A DNA stretch of 64,000 nucleotides from JANXLS01 sp038227045 (GTDB lineage: Bacteria > Planctomycetota > SZUA-567 > H5-PLA8): assembly GCA_038227045.1 (NCBI GenBank), contig JBBRQD010000004.1, positions 62,001 to 126,000 of the forward strand. Reading direction: 5' to 3'. The position numbers were made by a program, and so were the translations under genes. Under the pieces are notes generated by a model, which saw nothing but the letters and a program-made list of their open reading frames with translations, did not search any database and had not been told where the DNA came from. Positions 43,033 through 52,613 of the stretch are shown here, one piece after another; the first letter of the stretch is position 1; the number at the start of each line of letters is the position of its first letter.

Positions 43033-44103
43033 ATGTTGAAATTCTCTCTTGCCTGTCTCGCGCTTTCCCTTATCGCATTCTCCCTTCGCGCCGAAACCAT
43101 CGTCCTCCTTGCCGGCGGCGGCAGCGGACCGGACGGCGGACCCGCGGCCGGAGCGAAGATCAACCGTCCTTTTGGGACGGGCATGGATAAAGCCGGAAAC
43201 ATATACATTCCTGAATTTGGCGGCGACCGCATTCGCAAAATCGATGCGCAGGGCATCATCACAACGATTGCGGGAACGGGAACGAAAGGCCATTCCGGCG
43301 ACGGCGGCCCGGCGAACAAAGCGCAAGTAAATTGGGTGCACAATCTGATCGTCGCGCCGGATGGCAACCTGTACATCGCCGACACCGGAAATTTCTGCGT
43401 GCGCAAAATCGATCTCGCCACGGGCCTGATCTCCACGTTTGCCGGCACTGGCAAGAAAGGTTTCAGCGGCGACGGCGGACCCGCGGCGAAGGCGGAGTTC
43501 GGCGGCATCTATTGCGTCGCGTTCGACGCCAAAGGCGAGCGCCTGCTGGCGGTCGATCTGGACAACCGCCGCATTCGCGCGGTGGACATGAAAACCGGTA
43601 TAGTCGCAACCATCGCAGGGAACGGACAGAAGGGTTTGCCGAAAAATGGCGACACCGCCGCGACCTCGCCGCTCACCGATCCGCGCGCAGTCGCGGCCGA
43701 CGCGGCGGGCACGGTGTATATTCTGGAGCGCGCCGGAAATGCGTTGCGCGCCGTCGATTCAAACGGAACGATTCGCACAGTCGTCGGGACAGGCAAGAAA
43801 GGTCTCAGCGGCGACGGCGGAGACGCCTTGAATGCGGAACTCTCCGACCCGAAGCATCTTTGCATCGATCTCGAAAGCAACGTCTTGATCGCCGACTCCG
43901 ACAACCATGTCGTGCGCAAATATTCGCCGAAGGACGGGAAAATCACCCGCGTCGCCGGCACCGGCAAAGCCGGAACGGAAGGCCTGAACGGTCCGCCGGA
44001 AAACGTGCAGATGCGCCAGCCGCACGGCGTTTTCGTCGATGCCAATGGTACGATTTACATCAGCGACAGTTTCAACGATCGCGTTTTGAAGATTGTGAAA
44101 TAG
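43033..44103 (+). CDS. Exported NHL-repeat beta-propeller protein
   Basis: A 356-residue protein with a signal peptide (to about residue 20) followed by about six NHL repeats. Typical units are G-x-x-x-x-I-A-G-T-G-x-x-G-x-S-G-D-G-G-P-A, then a V-A-P-D-G-N-L-Y-I-A-D-T-G-N strand. Such propellers bind ligands or proteins outside the membrane; a catalytic role cannot be seen. The next gene, a Tat-exported sugar isomerase-like protein, starts 36 bases later, so both may act in extracytoplasmic carbohydrate handling. Confidence 0.88.
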   Translation: MLKFSLACLALSLIAFSLRAETIVLLAGGGSGPDGGPAAGAKINRPFGTGMDKAGNIYIPEFGGDRIRKIDAQGIITTIAGTGTKGHSGDGGPANKAQVNWVHNLIVAPDGNLYIADTGNFCVRKIDLATGLISTFAGTGKKGFSGDGGPAAKAEFGGIYCVAFDAKGERLLAVDLDNRRIRAVDMKTGIVATIAGNGQKGLPKNGDTAATSPLTDPRAVAADAAGTVYILERAGNALRAVDSNGTIRTVVGTGKKGLSGDGGDALNAELSDPKHLCIDLESNVLIADSDNHVVRKYSPKDGKITRVAGTGKAGTEGLNGPPENVQMRQPHGVFVDANGTIYISDSFNDRVLKIVK

Positions 44104-44139
44104 CGGTTAGTATTTAAATTTTTAGAGGAACTCTTGACA

Positions 44140-44967
44140 ATGACACCCATCAATCGCCGCACGTTTTTGAAGACCGGCGCAACAGGACTTGCGGCGCTGA
44201 GTTGCGGTGTGCTGCGCGCGGACGACGCCAACCCTTATGCCCCATTTAAGGTGGGAATCGCGACGTATACGCTGCGCAATTTCAAGACGCTGGACGATGT
44301 GCTCGCCAAACTCAAGGAATTGGGTCTGAAGTACAGCGAGTTCAACAAAGCGCATCTGGTCGTGACACCGGACGCAAAAAAGATCGCGGAGTATAAAGAA
44401 AAACTCGCCGCGGCCGGGGTGAAGCCGCTGGCGATCTGTGTTTACCAATTCGACGAAAAGGCCGGCACCAATCGCGCGGTCTTTGAATTTGCCAAGGCCA
44501 TGAACATCCCCACGATCAGCGCAACGTTTTCAAAGAAGGGCGCGCTCTCCTTGGACAAACTCTGCGAGGAATTCCCCGACATTCGCGTCGGCATCCACAA
44601 CCACGGCCCGACCGACGAATACAAATCGCCCGACGACGTGCTGGAGTGCGTGAAAGACCGCCACAAAAACATCGGCGCAACGGCCGACCTCGGCCACTAC
44701 ATCCGCTCCAAGCAAGATCCAGTGGAGGTCATCGAGAAACTCAAGGACCGCCTGTACGGCATCCATTTCAAAGACTACAAATTCGAGAACGGCAAGGAGC
44801 ACGAAACAATCGTCGGCGACGGAACGCTGAAAATAAAAGAAACGCTGGCCGCGCTGAAAAAAGTCAATTTCCAAGGCTGCCTGTCGCTGGAATACGAACA
44901 GAATCCGGCGAACCCGGTGCCGGATTTAAAGGTAGCGCTGGAGCGAATTCAGGCGGCGGCGAAATAA
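44140..44967 (+). CDS. Tat-exported sugar phosphate isomerase/epimerase-like TIM barrel
   Basis: A 275-residue protein with a twin-arginine signal (N-R-R-T-F-L-K-T-G) and a TIM barrel of the xylose isomerase-like superfamily. Candidate metal ligands are in I-H-N-H-G-P, A-T-A-D-L-G-H and H-F-K-D-Y-K, and the C-terminal S-L-E-Y-E strand. Tat export implies it folds with its cofactor before secretion. ATG at 44140 with AGAGGA about 11 bases upstream; an in-frame TTG six bases earlier is less likely. A terminator hairpin follows. Confidence 0.87.
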   Translation: MTPINRRTFLKTGATGLAALSCGVLRADDANPYAPFKVGIATYTLRNFKTLDDVLAKLKELGLKYSEFNKAHLVVTPDAKKIAEYKEKLAAAGVKPLAICVYQFDEKAGTNRAVFEFAKAMNIPTISATFSKKGALSLDKLCEEFPDIRVGIHNHGPTDEYKSPDDVLECVKDRHKNIGATADLGHYIRSKQDPVEVIEKLKDRLYGIHFKDYKFENGKEHETIVGDGTLKIKETLAALKKVNFQGCLSLEYEQNPANPVPDLKVALERIQAAAK

Positions 44968-44975
44968 GCCTAATA

Positions 44976-45008
44976 GGTAGGGCGGGTTAGAAACCCACCC
45001 TACCTTTT
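44976..45008. terminator. Bidirectional terminator overlapping the next gene stop
   Basis: GGTAGGGCGGGTT pairs with AACCCACCCTACC (one mismatch, 3-base loop) and is followed by TTTT on the plus strand. The right arm includes the stop codon (45000-45002) of the minus-strand gene, so both convergent genes share it. Confidence 0.85.
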
Positions 45009-46244
45009 ATATTCCAGCAGCTTCAACGTATCGAACGCATGATTGACTTCGCACAGGAAATTCGCCATTTCCTTCGTCACCAGCGGCTGCGCCATGACCG
45101 TCGATTCACCCATGAAAACCGCCTCGCCATTCTTCAATTTTCCGCACGTGTAGAAGCGGTGCAGCGCGCGGCGCAGGCGCATTTCGCTCAGGTGCAGATC
45201 CAGCAGGATCTGCGTGCCGGCCGTGGTCGCTTCGGCGCCTTCCTTGAAATGCCGCGGATCAAAGACGGTGTGCTGCCGCGCGTATAAATGCTGCTGCTTC
45301 TCCGCGAGCTTTTCCACTCGCGAGGCTTTCTGATCGTCGCGAATCCAATTGTATTTGCATTCTTTTTCAACGTAGCGCTGAATCGATTCCAGCCGCACGG
45401 CTTCGTCGGCCCGGCCGGAATTGAACGCTTTCACTTCCGTTTGATACGGTTCGTTGTGGCGCAGGTGATCGATGACTTCCGTCAGCACGCGTGGGATTTT
45501 GCATTGCCACGCGGCTTCGGTGATCGGGCGCGCTTTGTCTTCGCTGCCGGGTTCGACGATGCGGTTGTACCGCCGGCGGTCTTCCTGGCTGATCGACGAC
45601 GGATGCTTCAGCGCGGGCATGCCTGGCAGCTTGTTGGCCATCTTCGACAATTCTTCAAACTGCGGTTTCACCACCGTCTGAAACACATCTTCGCGCGACG
45701 TCCCGGCTCGGAAGACCACGGCATCGAGTTTCATCAGGCGCGTCCGCGCGCCGGTCAAGCCCGGCCCGAACGCCTCGATCTGAATCTTGCGGCAGCCGGG
45801 CAGCGCGGCGGGGTCGGGAATCTCGTAGGCTTCCACGGTCACTTCCACCGCGCCTTTCGTTGGGACCATCAGCGGGTAGGTGAACGTAGTCGAAATGCTC
45901 GCGGTCAATTCGCTGGGATCGATGAAGCGTTCGAAGCAAATCGACGCCAGCGCCACGCCCGGCATCACGACGGAGTCCTGGTGCGCAAGCAGGCGCGTGC
46001 CCAGCGTGTATGTGCGTTCTTCGGGGCCGGCGCCTGCCATCAGCCCCTCATTGCCGCCGACACCCTGCGCGGCCAGCAACCCGAGCATCCATTGAATCGC
46101 ATGGTCCGGGCGATGATGGACGGGATTCGCGTCGTGGTTGTACAAAATGCTGACAATGACCTGCTCGCCGAATTGCACCGGAATGGTGGCGCGGCCAATG
46201 GCGAGACGTTTGTCGGGCGAAGTGTTTCCGGCGGGATCGCTCAC
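45000..46244 (-). CDS. Conserved-looking hypothetical protein, about 414 residues
   Basis: I do not recognise the family. The protein appears soluble and cytoplasmic. It has a beta-rich N-terminal half (R-A-T-I-P-V-Q-F-G-E-Q-V-I-V-S-I-L-Y-N-H-D, P-L-M-V-P-T-K-G-A-V-E-V) and a helical, Arg/Glu-rich C-terminal half (V-E-K-L-A-E-K-Q-Q-H-L-Y-A-R-Q). I favour the GTG at 46244, which has GAGGA seven bases upstream; an ATG at 46286 and a TTG at 46343 are alternatives. The stop lies inside the shared terminator. Gene context gives no hint of function. Confidence 0.7.
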   Translation of the reverse strand: MSDPAGNTSPDKRLAIGRATIPVQFGEQVIVSILYNHDANPVHHRPDHAIQWMLGLLAAQGVGGNEGLMAGAGPEERTYTLGTRLLAHQDSVVMPGVALASICFERFIDPSELTASISTTFTYPLMVPTKGAVEVTVEAYEIPDPAALPGCRKIQIEAFGPGLTGARTRLMKLDAVVFRAGTSREDVFQTVVKPQFEELSKMANKLPGMPALKHPSSISQEDRRRYNRIVEPGSEDKARPITEAAWQCKIPRVLTEVIDHLRHNEPYQTEVKAFNSGRADEAVRLESIQRYVEKECKYNWIRDDQKASRVEKLAEKQQHLYARQHTVFDPRHFKEGAEATTAGTQILLDLHLSEMRLRRALHRFYTCGKLKNGEAVFMGESTVMAQPLVTKEMANFLCEVNHAFDTLKLLEYKR

Positions 46245-46394
46245 GGAATAGTCCTCGGAAAGAAGGCAAAAGCCGGCGCGTGCCATGCGTCTTCGAAACG
46301 CTCGCCGAATGACAGAGTAAATCGAATCCCGCCGAAATTGCAATCGCCGAACTCGATTTTGACTTCAAGAGTTACTTGCTCAATCGAATGGCCC

Positions 46395-46459
46395 AATTAA
46401 ACGCAGATGAGCATTATTAGAAGTTATCTGCGTCCATCCGCGTTCATCTGCGTTAAATT
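46395..46459. repeat. Inverted AACGCAGATGA repeat
   Basis: AATTAAACGCAGATGA and TCATCTGCGTTAAATT form inverted arms around 33 bases that contain ATCTGCGTCCATCCGCG. The string ATCTGCGTCCATCCGCG recurs at about 39229-39250. The stem ends 14 bases before the MITE-like element. Confidence 0.7.
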
Positions 46460-46473
46460 AAGCCATTGAATTA

Positions 46474-46637
46474 GGCTCTGTCTGAAAACTCAGCGCGAGT
46501 CGCAATTTGAGCGATTTTTGTTCGGATCGAGGCGCGAACTTCATGCGCTATCCTCAGGAGATAACGCTTGAAGTTCGCAACGAAGAGCCGGACAAAAAGC
46601 GCCAAATTGAGGCCGCGAGGAGTTTTCAGACAGAGCC
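46474..46637. mobile_element. MITE-like element, 164 bp, TA target duplication
   Basis: Perfect 17-bp terminal inverted repeats GGCTCTGTCTGAAAACT / AGTTTTCAGACAGAGCC are flanked on both sides by TA. The interior is itself an imperfect long palindrome (GCGAACTTCA.. / ..TGAAGTTCGC and TTTTTGTTCGGATC / GAGCCGGACAAAAA). It has no transposase. TA duplication suggests mobilisation by an IS630/Tc1-mariner-type transposase elsewhere in the genome. Confidence 0.85.
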
Positions 46638-46656
46638 TAGTAAAGATCTCGAACGC

Positions 46657-48483
46657 TCAATTTGCCGCCGCCGGAAATTGCGCTTTCAGCCGGCTCCATG
46701 CCGCCGGGTTGGCATAGACACGCCGATGACCCGAAATCTCCGCTTTCAAATGAATGTCCTGCAAATTCCGGGACGGCAGATGCGGCTTGTCGCGTTCCCA
46801 ATCGGTGCGCTTGAAATCGGTTACGTATAGCACCGGCACCGTGGAATCCCAGCGCTCGTCCAAGCCTTTTTGATCGATGAAAAAGATCAGCTCGCGCCCA
46901 GGATAAATCGGCGCGGGGCGCTTTGGGTCCACGTTCATGATCAGCACCATCGCATCCTTGTTCGACGTATATTGCCGCAAATAAAACGCGGTCCCGGCGC
47001 TGGCTCCGACCTCGTCCGACCCCTCTGAAATCCACACGCAGTCGTCGCCGACGACCGGCGCGAGCGCGGCGACCATTTTCTTTGAGGACGTAATCGCATC
47101 GAAATTCGCGAATTCGCTGACGTTGAAGATTTCGAGTGCCGCCATCATCGCCACGAGAATTCCCAGCGCAATGCGCTCCTTGCGAAATTGCAGCAGCAGC
47201 CCGCACGCCAGCAGCACCCCGCCGATCGCCAGCGTCTCAATGGGAATGGCTTTCAGCAGCCCCGGCGTGATCTCCAAGTCGGGAATTTCGGCCAAGATGC
47301 GCGGCAGAACATACGTTGCGGCAATCGACGCGAGCCCTGCCAGCGCGACGACTCCGGCCGCCAGCTTGCGCTTCCATCCGTCCCAAAACTCGGGCCCATT
47401 CCAGAATCCCGCGCTCAGAATCGCGAACGACGGCACGGCGGGCAGCGAATAATAAAGAAGCCGCGAGGGAATCGGCACGAAGAAAAGCGCAGGCAGCGCC
47501 GCGCCCAAGGCAAGCAGCAACACGGCATCGTTCACGCTCGAATGCGCGGGCACCGTCGGCTTTTTGAATGCGCCGCGAAATGAAAACGCCGCCACTTGCG
47601 GCAGCGTGAAGCTCCAAGGGCTGCACCAAATCCAGGCGAACATCAGGAAGGTCGCCGCACTCACTTGAACGTCGCCGTAATCGTGCGGCTCGCGCCGGTC
47701 GAAGACGCGCTTAAAATGTTCGTTGATGACGATGTAGGGAATCGCCCCAGGATTGTGCGATTCGAACAAATACGCCCACGGACCCACGACCGCCGCGACA
47801 ATTAAAACGCCCATTACCGGGCACGCGCGCCAGATCAGCCCCCAATCCCGGCGAATCATCACGAACAGGCCGAAGATCGCGACAGGGAAAATAATGCCCA
47901 GCAATCCCTTCGCAAGGACCGCCAAACCGACAGCCACATAAAACAAAATCCATGGCAGCAGTTGCCCGCTTCCGTGTATGGCCTTCCAGAGAAAATACAG
48001 CGACAGCAGAACGAGAACCGAGAGCAGTTCGTCAATCATCAATTGGTGCGCGAACACGTACCAGCCGGACATCACCGCGAGCATGACCGCCGCGAAGCGC
48101 CCGGCGCGCAGGCCCCATATTTCGCGCGCCCATTGCCACGCGAGTACGGTTCCGCCGAGGCTGATCAATGCCAGCGGCAGCCGGGCGACAAATTCGGGCG
48201 CAAGGCCCAGTTTTGAAAACAGGAAAAAGCTGGTCGCGATCAGCCAATAAAAGAGCGGCGGTTTGTTGAGTTCGCGGTCGCCATTGATATACGGCGTGAC
48301 CCAATCGCCACGCTGCACCATTGCGCTGGCGCCCCCGCCGTACTGTGCTTCGTGCGGTTCATATAAACCGTAGCTGCCGATGCCCCACACCGTGAAGATT
48401 GCAATGAGCAGAAAAAGGCCAAGGTCGAACCACGTTGCTTTTGCGTTTCTATCCAGTTCACTGCTCCCGATAGAAGAAACCAT
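46657..48483 (-). CDS. GT39/ArnT-like glycosyltransferase membrane protein
   Basis: A 608-residue GT-C membrane glycosyltransferase. The first periplasmic loop has the acidic motif Y-E-P-H-E-A-Q-Y typical of the ArnT/PMT (GT39) group, followed by N-K-P-P-L-F-Y-W, a signature for lipid-linked sugar transfer. About ten helices follow, then a soluble C-terminal domain from about residue 450. Likely donor is polyprenyl-phosphate sugar; the acceptor (lipid A, protein or other) is unknown. GGAG lies about seven bases before the ATG. The MITE lies just past the stop. Confidence 0.9.
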   Translation of the reverse strand: MVSSIGSSELDRNAKATWFDLGLFLLIAIFTVWGIGSYGLYEPHEAQYGGGASAMVQRGDWVTPYINGDRELNKPPLFYWLIATSFFLFSKLGLAPEFVARLPLALISLGGTVLAWQWAREIWGLRAGRFAAVMLAVMSGWYVFAHQLMIDELLSVLVLLSLYFLWKAIHGSGQLLPWILFYVAVGLAVLAKGLLGIIFPVAIFGLFVMIRRDWGLIWRACPVMGVLIVAAVVGPWAYLFESHNPGAIPYIVINEHFKRVFDRREPHDYGDVQVSAATFLMFAWIWCSPWSFTLPQVAAFSFRGAFKKPTVPAHSSVNDAVLLLALGAALPALFFVPIPSRLLYYSLPAVPSFAILSAGFWNGPEFWDGWKRKLAAGVVALAGLASIAATYVLPRILAEIPDLEITPGLLKAIPIETLAIGGVLLACGLLLQFRKERIALGILVAMMAALEIFNVSEFANFDAITSSKKMVAALAPVVGDDCVWISEGSDEVGASAGTAFYLRQYTSNKDAMVLIMNVDPKRPAPIYPGRELIFFIDQKGLDERWDSTVPVLYVTDFKRTDWERDKPHLPSRNLQDIHLKAEISGHRRVYANPAAWSRLKAQFPAAAN

Positions 48484-48567
48484 CCGATACTCCGTCGCAG
48501 GGGCTAGTGTAAAGGGGTTAGAGATGAGGGAAGAAATGAGCTACACTTCAAGATGTTGATTCTACTT

Positions 48568-48666
48568 CATCCCGAAGGGATTCCAAGCCATTAGCCGGTG
48601 GTTGAGTCCATACCCGGCTTAAAGTATCGGCAGTATCGGCTAAGGACTAACACCCTATTCGGGATG
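48568..48666. repeat. Short relative of the 20191 palindromic element
   Basis: CATCCCGAAGGGATT and GCCATTAGCCGGTGGTTGAG match the outer arm of the 20191-20444 element. A degenerate inverted end (GGCTAAGG...TTCGGGATG) closes it. It lies in the 218-base gap between GT39 and asnB and contains no gene. Confidence 0.7.
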
Positions 48667-48701
48667 GTGCAATTCTAAATTCCACGTCGTCGTGATAGTC
48701 T

Positions 48702-50708
48702 CTAACCCCTGACTCCAAGTCTCTCAACAACCATGTCCCCCGTCGCAACGCTCGCGGGGAGCAGCGTTCTGTCTTCGTGCGGCGCGTCATGCTTCTTGAG
48801 CCAGTGCTCGCGCCAAAGTTCGAACATGAAGAGCGTCCACAACGGTTTGCGGTTGTCGCGCCGGCCGGTGAGATGGTCGTCGATGAGATTCTTCACCGCG
48901 GCCGGACGCAGGATGCCGCCGTCGCGAATGCGGCGTTCGTGAAGTGTGTCTTGCAGCATGTCGCGCATCCGTCCGCGGAACCAGTCGCCGATCGGAATAC
49001 CAAAACCCTTCTTAGGCCGGTTCAAAATATCGTTCGGCAGAATGCCCTTGAGCGCTCTTCGCAGGATGTACTTCGAGAGACCGCCCTTATGCTTCAGGCG
49101 GCTGGGCACGGTCCCGGCAAGCGCCACGAATTCGGGGTCGAGCATCGGCGAACGCGTTTCCAGTCCGCAAGCCATTGTCGCGCGATCCACTTTGGTCAGA
49201 ACGCCGTCGCCCAGGTACGTCTTCGTAAAAATATATCCGTCGCGGGTGACCGAATCGAATTGAGAGACGCGGCTGTGAAGCTCTTCGACCTCCGCGTACA
49301 GTCCACCCGCATTGACTCCGGCAAACGCGCCCGGCTCGATCAGACCGGTCAATTCCTCCGGCACGAACGAACCCAGCCAGCGCCAAAGCCGCTGGCTCTC
49401 CGACACTTTCGTTCCGCGCAGGAATTGTTTGATTCTGAAATCCAGCGAGAAGTTGCCGTAGGTGACCGGCATCTTTGCAGCCAGCGGCCGCACCACCCTG
49501 CGATGCACCGCGCCCGGAACCACGGCATTGTAAAATCGCGTGAAACCCAGCGCGCGGAATGTGTCGTAGCCGGCGAACAGTTCGTCGCCGCCGTCCCCCG
49601 CCAGCGCCACGGTTACGTGCTGCCGCGCGAATCGAGCCAGCAGATAAGTGGGCAGCACCGATGGATCGGCAAACGGCTCGTCCAGAAACGAGACGACTTT
49701 CGGCAGAATGTATGTGGCCACTTCGGCACTCATGTGGTCTTCGTAGTGCTGCGTGCCGAGGAACTTCGACATGCTCTGCGCATGAGCGCTTTCGTCGAAG
49801 CGTTTGTCGCTGAAACCAATCGAAAACGTTTTGACGTTCTGCGGACCCATGATCTTGACCATGGCTGCCGTGATGGCCGAACTGTCGATTCCACCCGACA
49901 GAAAAACACCCAGCGGCACATCGGAAACCAGGCGGCGCCGCACGGCATTTTCCAGCGTGCTGCGGATCCGCTCGCCCCACTCGTCTTCTGAAAGATTGTC
50001 GGCCGGCGCCGGCTGTCCGACGAAAGGCATATCCCAATACGTTTCCACCGCCAGTTTGTCGGTTGTGGTTTTGTAGGTCAGACTCTGCCCGCCGGCGAGC
50101 TTGTGCATGTCCTTGAAGATGGCATGAGGCGCGGGCACGAACTCGTGCAGTAAATAACGCGCGGCCGCCTGCGGATCGATTTCGCGCTTCACGCAGGGGT
50201 GTTGCAGCAGCGCTTTCGGTTCGCTGGCGAACGCGAAGAGTCCGTCTTTGTGATAATAATAAAAAGGCTTCTTGCCCATGCGGTCGCGCGCGCCGAAGAG
50301 CACGCGATTGCGGATGTCGTGCACCACAAAGGCAAACATTCCGTTGAATTTATCGACGCACTTCTTGCCCCAGGCGGCATAGGCGAGCAACAGCGTTTCG
50401 GTGTCGGAGCGCGAACGTGCGTGGAAGCCGAGCGTTTTCAGTTCCGCATTGATTTCGGTGTAGTTGTAAATTTCGCCATTGAAGACGACAGTGAGGCCCA
50501 ATTCTTCATTGTGCATCGGCTGCGCGCCGCCCGACAGATCGATGACCGAAAGACGGCGATGCCCCAGCGCGACGGAACCGGATATTTTAAGCCCCTCGGC
50601 GTCGGGTCCGCGCGCGGAGAGCGTCGATACCATGTTGCGCAACACCTGGGCGCTTTCCATCGGGCGCGCCGAGTGTTTCGAACGGGCAAATCCTGCAATT
50701 CCACACAT
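48702..50708 (-). CDS. asnB: Asparagine synthase (glutamine-hydrolysing)
   Basis: A 668-residue two-domain enzyme. The start at 50708 gives M-C2-G-I-A-G-F with Cys2 as the glutaminase nucleophile after Met removal. The Ntn domain continues with R-G-P-D-A-E-G and F-N-G-E-I-Y-N. The synthetase domain has the PP-loop S-G-G-I-D-S-S and L-A-G-D-G-G-D-E-L-F-A-G-Y. It makes asparagine from aspartate, ATP and glutamine; homologues of this length also serve glycan or peptidoglycan-modifying pathways (exosortase-type clusters). GGAGAGG precedes the ATG. The 513 bases to the left of its start hold no recognised gene. Confidence 0.93.
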   Translation of the reverse strand: MCGIAGFARSKHSARPMESAQVLRNMVSTLSARGPDAEGLKISGSVALGHRRLSVIDLSGGAQPMHNEELGLTVVFNGEIYNYTEINAELKTLGFHARSRSDTETLLLAYAAWGKKCVDKFNGMFAFVVHDIRNRVLFGARDRMGKKPFYYYHKDGLFAFASEPKALLQHPCVKREIDPQAAARYLLHEFVPAPHAIFKDMHKLAGGQSLTYKTTTDKLAVETYWDMPFVGQPAPADNLSEDEWGERIRSTLENAVRRRLVSDVPLGVFLSGGIDSSAITAAMVKIMGPQNVKTFSIGFSDKRFDESAHAQSMSKFLGTQHYEDHMSAEVATYILPKVVSFLDEPFADPSVLPTYLLARFARQHVTVALAGDGGDELFAGYDTFRALGFTRFYNAVVPGAVHRRVVRPLAAKMPVTYGNFSLDFRIKQFLRGTKVSESQRLWRWLGSFVPEELTGLIEPGAFAGVNAGGLYAEVEELHSRVSQFDSVTRDGYIFTKTYLGDGVLTKVDRATMACGLETRSPMLDPEFVALAGTVPSRLKHKGGLSKYILRRALKGILPNDILNRPKKGFGIPIGDWFRGRMRDMLQDTLHERRIRDGGILRPAAVKNLIDDHLTGRRDNRKPLWTLFMFELWREHWLKKHDAPHEDRTLLPASVATGDMVVERLGVRG

Positions 50709-51221
50709 CGCCACCTCTCCTGAACGCACAAAAACCACAGACCGAGATAAAATCCACGGCGTCGGATAGCAACATAAAATCCGCTTTGAGCTTTGCCCCA
50801 TCTTACTGCAAAAAGCCGCTTTGTGGAGCAGAATTATCGGCCAAATGTCTATTAATTCTTCGATAGCAAGGATTAGACTTTCCTATCCCAAGCAGCTTTG
50901 ATCCTTTTCATGACGCTAAAATGACGATTTGGCTAGGTTTGAGCTGAAAAATGCGGGAATACATGGAAATCAGCGTGAGCAAAAAAGCGGATGCCACTGA
51001 TAGCAAACGGCCGCTGCCAGTGCGAATCGGAAATAGAATAACAATTTTGGATCGGGATTGAAGTAGTTGGCGGAATTGGAGAATTGAATTCGCAAAAAAA
51101 GTCTGTCTTGTCGACAAATATTTTAGCTGGATTTAGGACGCGCTGCCAACCAACCCTAAAAATTATTCACGAGATTCACGAGATTAGCGGTTTAAAATCT
51201 TCGCCGTTTTGCCTTCGCGGT
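50709..51221. other. Intergenic stretch without a recognised gene
   Basis: This is 513 bases upstream of asnB and downstream of the TPR protein gene. It is A+T-rich, with no convincing coding frame and no clear tRNA or terminator. Short strings such as CACGAGATTCACGAGATT (51168-51185) resemble the dispersed intergenic families. Confidence 0.6.
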
Positions 51222-52466
51222 TTACTTCAGTTTGAGCGATTCGATAATCGAAGGCTGTTTCTCTTTCGTCGCGCCGGCCACGCCGTTGTTGGGGCCCGCT
51301 TCGTCTTCGTCGCCCTTGGCCAGTTCGGCAAAGTGTTCGCGCGCCAGCTTGTCTTCCTCGTCGGGATCGGTGCCGTTTTCGATGAGCACTTTGCGGACCT
51401 TGGCGACGAAATCCGGATTCGCTTCATAGCCCAGGAAGCGGATGTTGCAGATCTCTTTCCAAGCCGAATGATACTGGTCCAGTCCATAGTGGCAGATGGC
51501 GATATCGTTGTACAGGCGCGGGTCACGAATGCGGCGTTTCTCGGCTTTCGTGCGCGCTTGGTCGAGATATTCGTACGCCAGTTTGTATTCCGTGCGCTTG
51601 AGATATTCCTTGCCGATCATCCAGAAAATGTCCCATAGCAAGCCCTTCTTGTCGCGTTCTTTGGCCTGCGCGAACCACGCCTGCGCTTCAATGCTTTTTT
51701 CCATGCGCGAATAACAGCGCCCGATGTTCATATAGGGCTGCGGCAGATCTTTGTTGATCCCGATGGTTTCGTTGAAGTACTCCATCGCATCGACAGGCTG
51801 GCCCATTTCCATGAGCGCGAGGCCGGCGTTGTTGTGGTAATCGGGCACCTTGGGGTTTTTTTCGAGCGCGACGAGAAACTTATTGTATGCCGAACGGAAT
51901 TCTCCCATTTTCATCAATTCGAGTCCGTGCACGTTCGACGCTTCGGCGGTGATCTTGTCCGTCTCCGAAACCTCGTCTTTCACTTTTTCCAAAAACGTGA
52001 GTTTGTTGGCGATCCACCACTTGTTCCATTCTTTATAACCTTGCACGCCGAAGTTTTTCTGGGTGAGCCGGATCAGCGCCCCGTTGGCCGCGCGCGTCAC
52101 CGAATCCTTCTCCTGCAATTCGGGCCGCAAGCGGTCGATCAAATCCGGAACAGCGACATAGGCATTCAACACGCCAAGGTATTCGGCGGCCGTGGCGCGT
52201 TCGGTTTCGTCCTTGGAATTCTTGAGTGTCTTGATGTGCGCCGCAATGGACTTCGCCTCTTTCTCCATCGCCTTCTTGCGCTTCTCTTCGTTTTCCTTTT
52301 TCAACTCCGCCGGCTTTTTTTCGTGATAAATGTTGCCTTTCTTCAGATCATCGTCCGTGCCCTTATCGAAGACATTCTCCGTCTTGTCTAAGGCCAATAG
52401 GTGTGAAGAGGCCAATGCGGCGCAAATAACAACCGAAACGGCGCAAGAATACATGCGGCACTTCAT
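51222..52466 (-). CDS. Exported TPR-repeat protein
   Basis: A 414-residue protein with a signal peptide (to about residue 24). A charged helix rich in Lys and Glu (residues 40-75) comes next, then a short HEAT-like segment (A-A-E-Y-L-G-V-L-N ... A-N-G-A-L-I-R-L-T) and about five TPR units from residue 160 (G-E-F-R-S-A-Y-N-K-F-L-V-A-L-E-K-N-P). It is likely an extracytoplasmic scaffold. The ATG at 52466 has GGAGG five bases upstream; a longer reading lacks a good start. Partners not evident. Confidence 0.83.
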   Translation of the reverse strand: MKCRMYSCAVSVVICAALASSHLLALDKTENVFDKGTDDDLKKGNIYHEKKPAELKKENEEKRKKAMEKEAKSIAAHIKTLKNSKDETERATAAEYLGVLNAYVAVPDLIDRLRPELQEKDSVTRAANGALIRLTQKNFGVQGYKEWNKWWIANKLTFLEKVKDEVSETDKITAEASNVHGLELMKMGEFRSAYNKFLVALEKNPKVPDYHNNAGLALMEMGQPVDAMEYFNETIGINKDLPQPYMNIGRCYSRMEKSIEAQAWFAQAKERDKKGLLWDIFWMIGKEYLKRTEYKLAYEYLDQARTKAEKRRIRDPRLYNDIAICHYGLDQYHSAWKEICNIRFLGYEANPDFVAKVRKVLIENGTDPDEEDKLAREHFAELAKGDEDEAGPNNGVAGATKEKQPSIIESLKLK

Positions 52467-52613
52467 GAAACACCTCCGGTAAAAATCGATCAAGACACTG
52501 ATTATAGGATTTTTCCGGACGGAAACAATAGATTTCTTTGGGGAAATGGATGCAGAAATGTGCATCAAAGTCTCATGAATTTTAACGGCCCGAACTCGTT
52601 AACGTGGCCGTTT

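Noticed and set aside
48568..48666. Small RNA gene
   Set aside because: The hairpin potential is explained by relation to the 20191 palindromic element; no promoter or terminator pair frames it.
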